A stretch of 52,449 bases of DNA from Rhizobium freirei PRF 81. Lineage in GTDB: Bacteria > Pseudomonadota > Alphaproteobacteria > Rhizobiales > Rhizobiaceae. The stretch lies in NCBI RefSeq assembly GCF_000359745.1, contig NZ_AQHN01000003.1, positions 1 to 52,449 of the forward strand. Direction: 5' to 3'. The notes under the pieces were generated by a model. That model was not told the DNA's origin and did no database searches. It saw only the letters and a list, made by a program, of their open reading frames with translations. The position numbers and the translations under genes were made by a program. This document shows, piece by piece, positions 50,194 to 52,449 of this stretch (positions are counted from its first letter, which is position 1; every line of letters starts with the position of its first letter).

Positions 50194-51524
50194 GGTGGCT
50201 ATCTCAATCATCCGTCCGCACACAGATCGCCATTCTCACCGCTTTGCTTGCAGCCGTCGTCACGACCATAGCGGCCGGAACAGAACCGTTCGTGCGCAGC
50301 CGGTTCGACAAAGGCGTCGAAGTCGGCCTTTTTGCCGGCCGCATTGAGACCATCACCAAGGAATTCGCCCTTTCGACAGACAAAACGCAAGGGGATGCAG
50401 TCCTTTCCAGATTCAGGGCGCAAGGCGTTAACGTCTGGAGAGCGGCCGGCGAACAGACGGCCGATCCGCCGGTCACCGCACGTGATATTCCCGCGGCAGT
50501 GCGCCGGCTGCTCGATTACAATATCTTTTTCGACCCCTATGGCTTCATGGGTTGGAACAATCCGAAGACTTTGACGGTCAGCGCCGGGGATGGCAGTCTG
50601 GTGTTTGCCTTGCCCGAGTTTTCCACGACACGATGGATCTTACCCGCTGTCTTCGGCAAACTTGTCCTGATTATTGTTCCCGCTGCAGTTCTGGCAATTC
50701 TAACCGCATGGTTGATCGGCAGGCCAATCGTCGATCTGGCGATAGCGGCCGAACGTGTCCGCTCCGACGACGAGCTTGACGAACCTTTCGAGGTTAGCGG
50801 CTCGGCGGAACTGCGCAGCCTCGCAACATCGCTCAACCTCATGCGCAAACGCGTCCGCGAACTCATGGCCGGACGCACCCGCATGCTGACATCCATCAGC
50901 CACGATCTGCGCACGCCCTTGACGCGGCTCAGAATGCGCGCCGAGCGTTGCGATCGGGCAGAGCTGCGACAACAAATGCTCAGGGACATTGATGTGCTTT
51001 CCAGCATGATCAACGAAAGCCTTGCTTATCTCGGGGGCGAAGTCGAAGCTTTGAAGAAAGTCGAGCTGTCCAGTCTCCTGCAAACCGTGACCGACGACTT
51101 TGCCGATACCGGCATCGATGTCACTTTCACCGGCCCGCGGCGCCTGCCCTATATTTGCAAGCCGCGAGCGCTATCAAGAGCCGTATCGAACCTGATCGAC
51201 AATGCCTCTCGCCATGCCGGCAGCATCGATCTTGCGCTTGTGGAGGAAGAAGACGGTTCGGTCGTCATCACGGTTGCGGATAACGGCCCTGGAATAGCCG
51301 ACGAATTGAAGCTCCAGGTCATGGAGCCCTTTTTCAAGGCGGACAAGGCGCGCTCGACGAGTAAGAACAGCGGTTTCGGTCTCGGCCTTTCCATTGCGCA
51401 TGGGATCATCACGGTCGGCCATCGAGGCAGTTTTGAACTGCGCGATCGCAAGCCGCACGGCTTGGCTGTCGTGATACGACTGCCCGCCAATTCGGGCATC
51501 GGCAACGCCGCAGCATCTTCATAA
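50190..51524 (+). CDS. EnvZ-type sensor histidine kinase
   Basis: 444 residues, GTG start within the regulator's last codons. Membrane segments near 13-30 and 152-173 enclose a periplasmic part of about 120 residues. Then comes a HAMP region and phospho-acceptor His238 in SISHDLRTPLTRLRMR. The ATP-binding domain has NLIDNASRHA, VADNGPGIAD and GFGLGLSIAHGI. Closest in layout to EnvZ-like kinases. The following lipoprotein gene, 68 bases downstream on the same strand, may be its target or a partner. Confidence 0.9.
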   Translation: MRWLSQSSVRTQIAILTALLAAVVTTIAAGTEPFVRSRFDKGVEVGLFAGRIETITKEFALSTDKTQGDAVLSRFRAQGVNVWRAAGEQTADPPVTARDIPAAVRRLLDYNIFFDPYGFMGWNNPKTLTVSAGDGSLVFALPEFSTTRWILPAVFGKLVLIIVPAAVLAILTAWLIGRPIVDLAIAAERVRSDDELDEPFEVSGSAELRSLATSLNLMRKRVRELMAGRTRMLTSISHDLRTPLTRLRMRAERCDRAELRQQMLRDIDVLSSMINESLAYLGGEVEALKKVELSSLLQTVTDDFADTGIDVTFTGPRRLPYICKPRALSRAVSNLIDNASRHAGSIDLALVEEEDGSVVITVADNGPGIADELKLQVMEPFFKADKARSTSKNSGFGLGLSIAHGIITVGHRGSFELRDRKPHGLAVVIRLPANSGIGNAAASS

Positions 51525-51561
51525 AAATCCGAACACAACGCAACAAAGGCAAACCTTACAA

Positions 51562-51592
51562 GGAGAGCGCATAAACGATCCAGGAGCTCTCC
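51562..51592 (+). promoter_or_regulatory. Hairpin abutting the DUF3313 start codon
   Basis: Arms GGAGAGC (51562-51568) and GCTCTCC (51586-51592) pair perfectly, and the right arm ends directly before the ATG at 51593. The likely ribosome site AGGAG (51582-51586) lies at the loop-stem junction. Such a fold could limit translation; thermal or ligand control is speculation. Confidence 0.5.
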
Positions 51593-52249
51593 ATGAAGTC
51601 CATTCCCGCATGCCTCGCATTGGCGGCCATTTCTCTTGCCGCAGCAGGCTGCGCCACCTCCGAACCCATGGTCTATCAGGGCCTCGCATCCGCGGCACAA
51701 CTGAGACCTGATCCGAGCGACAGTTCGGGGCGGGCGCCGTTCAGCTATAAGGTAGTCGTGAACTGGAGCCAGTATGACAAGATCATCGTGGAGCCTGTCA
51801 GCATCTACAGAGGCAAGGACAGTCAATTCGCGAACCTGCCCGAAGAGGACAAGCAGAAACTCGCGCGCTATATGCACGACAAGTTCGGCGAAGTGCTCGC
51901 CCAACGCTACGTGATGGTTGCCACCCCCGGCCCCACGACGCTGCGCCTTCGCTTGACGCTTGCCGGTGCGGAGACAACCAATCCCGTGCTCGGCCCGGTC
52001 TCGCACGTCGATATTGCCGGCGGCCTCTACAACACCGTGCAGGCAACGCGAGGAAAGCAAGGATCGATGACCGGCTCGGCGACCTATGCGGCGGAGATCT
52101 ATGATTCGACATCCAACCGCCTCCTGCTTGCCTATGTCGCCAAGCAATATCCCGGTGCGCTCAATCTCGGAGCGTCGTTCGGAAGTCTGAAGGCCTCCTA
52201 TGTTGCAATAGACAAGGGTGCTTCCGATCTCCTAACTCGGACTAGGTAG
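51593..52249 (+). CDS. DUF3313-type outer-membrane lipoprotein
   Basis: 218 residues. The signal peptide ends in the lipobox LAAAGC with Cys20, so the mature protein is lipid-anchored. The body matches the DUF3313 family: YDKIIVEPVSIYRG, EEDKQKLARYMHDKFGEVLAQRY, LRLRLTLAGAETTNPVL, and a C-terminal Gly-rich stretch. The function of the family is unknown. A hairpin covers the start region and another follows the stop. It lies after the histidine kinase gene and may be regulated by that system. Confidence 0.85.
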   Translation: MKSIPACLALAAISLAAAGCATSEPMVYQGLASAAQLRPDPSDSSGRAPFSYKVVVNWSQYDKIIVEPVSIYRGKDSQFANLPEEDKQKLARYMHDKFGEVLAQRYVMVATPGPTTLRLRLTLAGAETTNPVLGPVSHVDIAGGLYNTVQATRGKQGSMTGSATYAAEIYDSTSNRLLLAYVAKQYPGALNLGASFGSLKASYVAIDKGASDLLTRTR

Positions 52250-52270
52250 CCGGCTGCGGAGCCCGGCTAC
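52246..52270 (+). terminator. Hairpin after the DUF3313 gene
   Basis: Arms GTAGCCGG (52246-52253) and CCGGCTAC (52263-52270) with a 9-base loop. The left arm overlaps the stop codon. No T-run follows; an A-rich stretch does. Confidence 0.5.
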
Positions 52271-52286
52271 GTAAACTAAAAAACAA

Positions 52287-52449
52287 CTAGGTGGCAACGC
52301 CCCGCTAATCGTTTTCAATGACGCTGACATCGACAAGCCCGTCGACGGTGCGATTGCAGCAAAACTCCGCAACGCCGGCCAAACCTGCGTCTGCGCAAAT
52401 CGCATCTACGTTCAAACCGGAACCTATGACGAATTCACCAGACGCTTTG
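52287..52449 (+). pseudogene. 5'-truncated succinate-semialdehyde-dehydrogenase-like fragment, runs off the window
   Basis: From 52287 an open frame reads [16 protein letters not shown], then [21 protein letters not shown], with the catalytic Cys pattern of GabD-type aldehyde dehydrogenases (family GQTCVCANR). A stop codon lies 15 bases upstream in the same frame and no start or N-terminal half (about 260 residues) precedes it. It is therefore a 5'-truncated remnant, continuing past the window's end. Confidence 0.75.

Overview
The window looks like part of a Rhizobium-type alphaproteobacterial genome (Rhizobiales, Rhizobium/Agrobacterium group). The signs are high-GC coding sequence, many solute-binding-protein ABC importers, divergently placed LysR/AraC/MarR/GntR regulators, a chemoreceptor ending in a CheR-type pentapeptide, Tad/Flp-type minor pilins, and a palindromic repeat of the rhizobial CTTCTCCCCGC type. 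No rRNA, tRNA, CRISPR array, replication gene or intact insertion sequence was found.

Layout. 1-4.1 kb: a cold-shock protein gene with a structured leader, a secreted phosphodiesterase-like protein with unusual metal-site residues, a tyrosine-recombinase remnant, a small unknown gene and a frameshifted DUF4143 ATPase remnant. 4.1-11.3 kb: an RND efflux permease and its membrane-fusion protein behind an OmpR-type regulator, facing a second OmpR-type regulator and a histidine kinase. 11.5-15.1 kb: a GntR (FCD) regulator heading a polar amino-acid ABC importer operon. 15.5-20.5 kb: a chemoreceptor, an AraC regulator and a LuxR-type regulator, separated by remnants of a GGDEF gene and an XRE regulator. 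20.9-23.4 kb: three Tad-type minor pilin/secretin-associated genes (two TadE-like, one TadG-like).

23.7-32.9 kb: a seven-gene operon encoding a peptide-class ABC importer (binding protein, two permeases, one double ATPase), two different nucleoside hydrolases and a DapA-family aldolase, with a divergent LysR regulator. This reads as uptake and breakdown of one N-glycosidic compound of unknown identity.

33-35 kb: a flavin monooxygenase followed by a RidA-type gene cut after 18 codons by the end of an IS6-family element. 35-48.5 kb: a phenylpropanoid (lignin monomer) catabolic island. A MarR regulator (FerC-like) with two tandem operator copies faces FerB-like hydratase/lyase and FerA-like ADP-forming CoA ligase genes. 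A second operon, divergent from an AraC regulator, holds an aldehyde dehydrogenase, a complete branched-chain-type ABC importer, a coniferyl-alcohol-dehydrogenase-like SDR and a second aldehyde dehydrogenase. Together they could import and oxidise coniferyl alcohol or ferulate to vanillate plus acetyl-CoA.

48.5-52.4 kb: a second DUF4143 remnant, an OmpR/EnvZ-type pair, a DUF3313 lipoprotein with a hairpin abutting its start codon, and a 5'-truncated succinate-semialdehyde-dehydrogenase-like fragment running off the window. At least eight decayed or truncated genes lie between intact operons, which suggests an accessory, often rearranged replicon or region.
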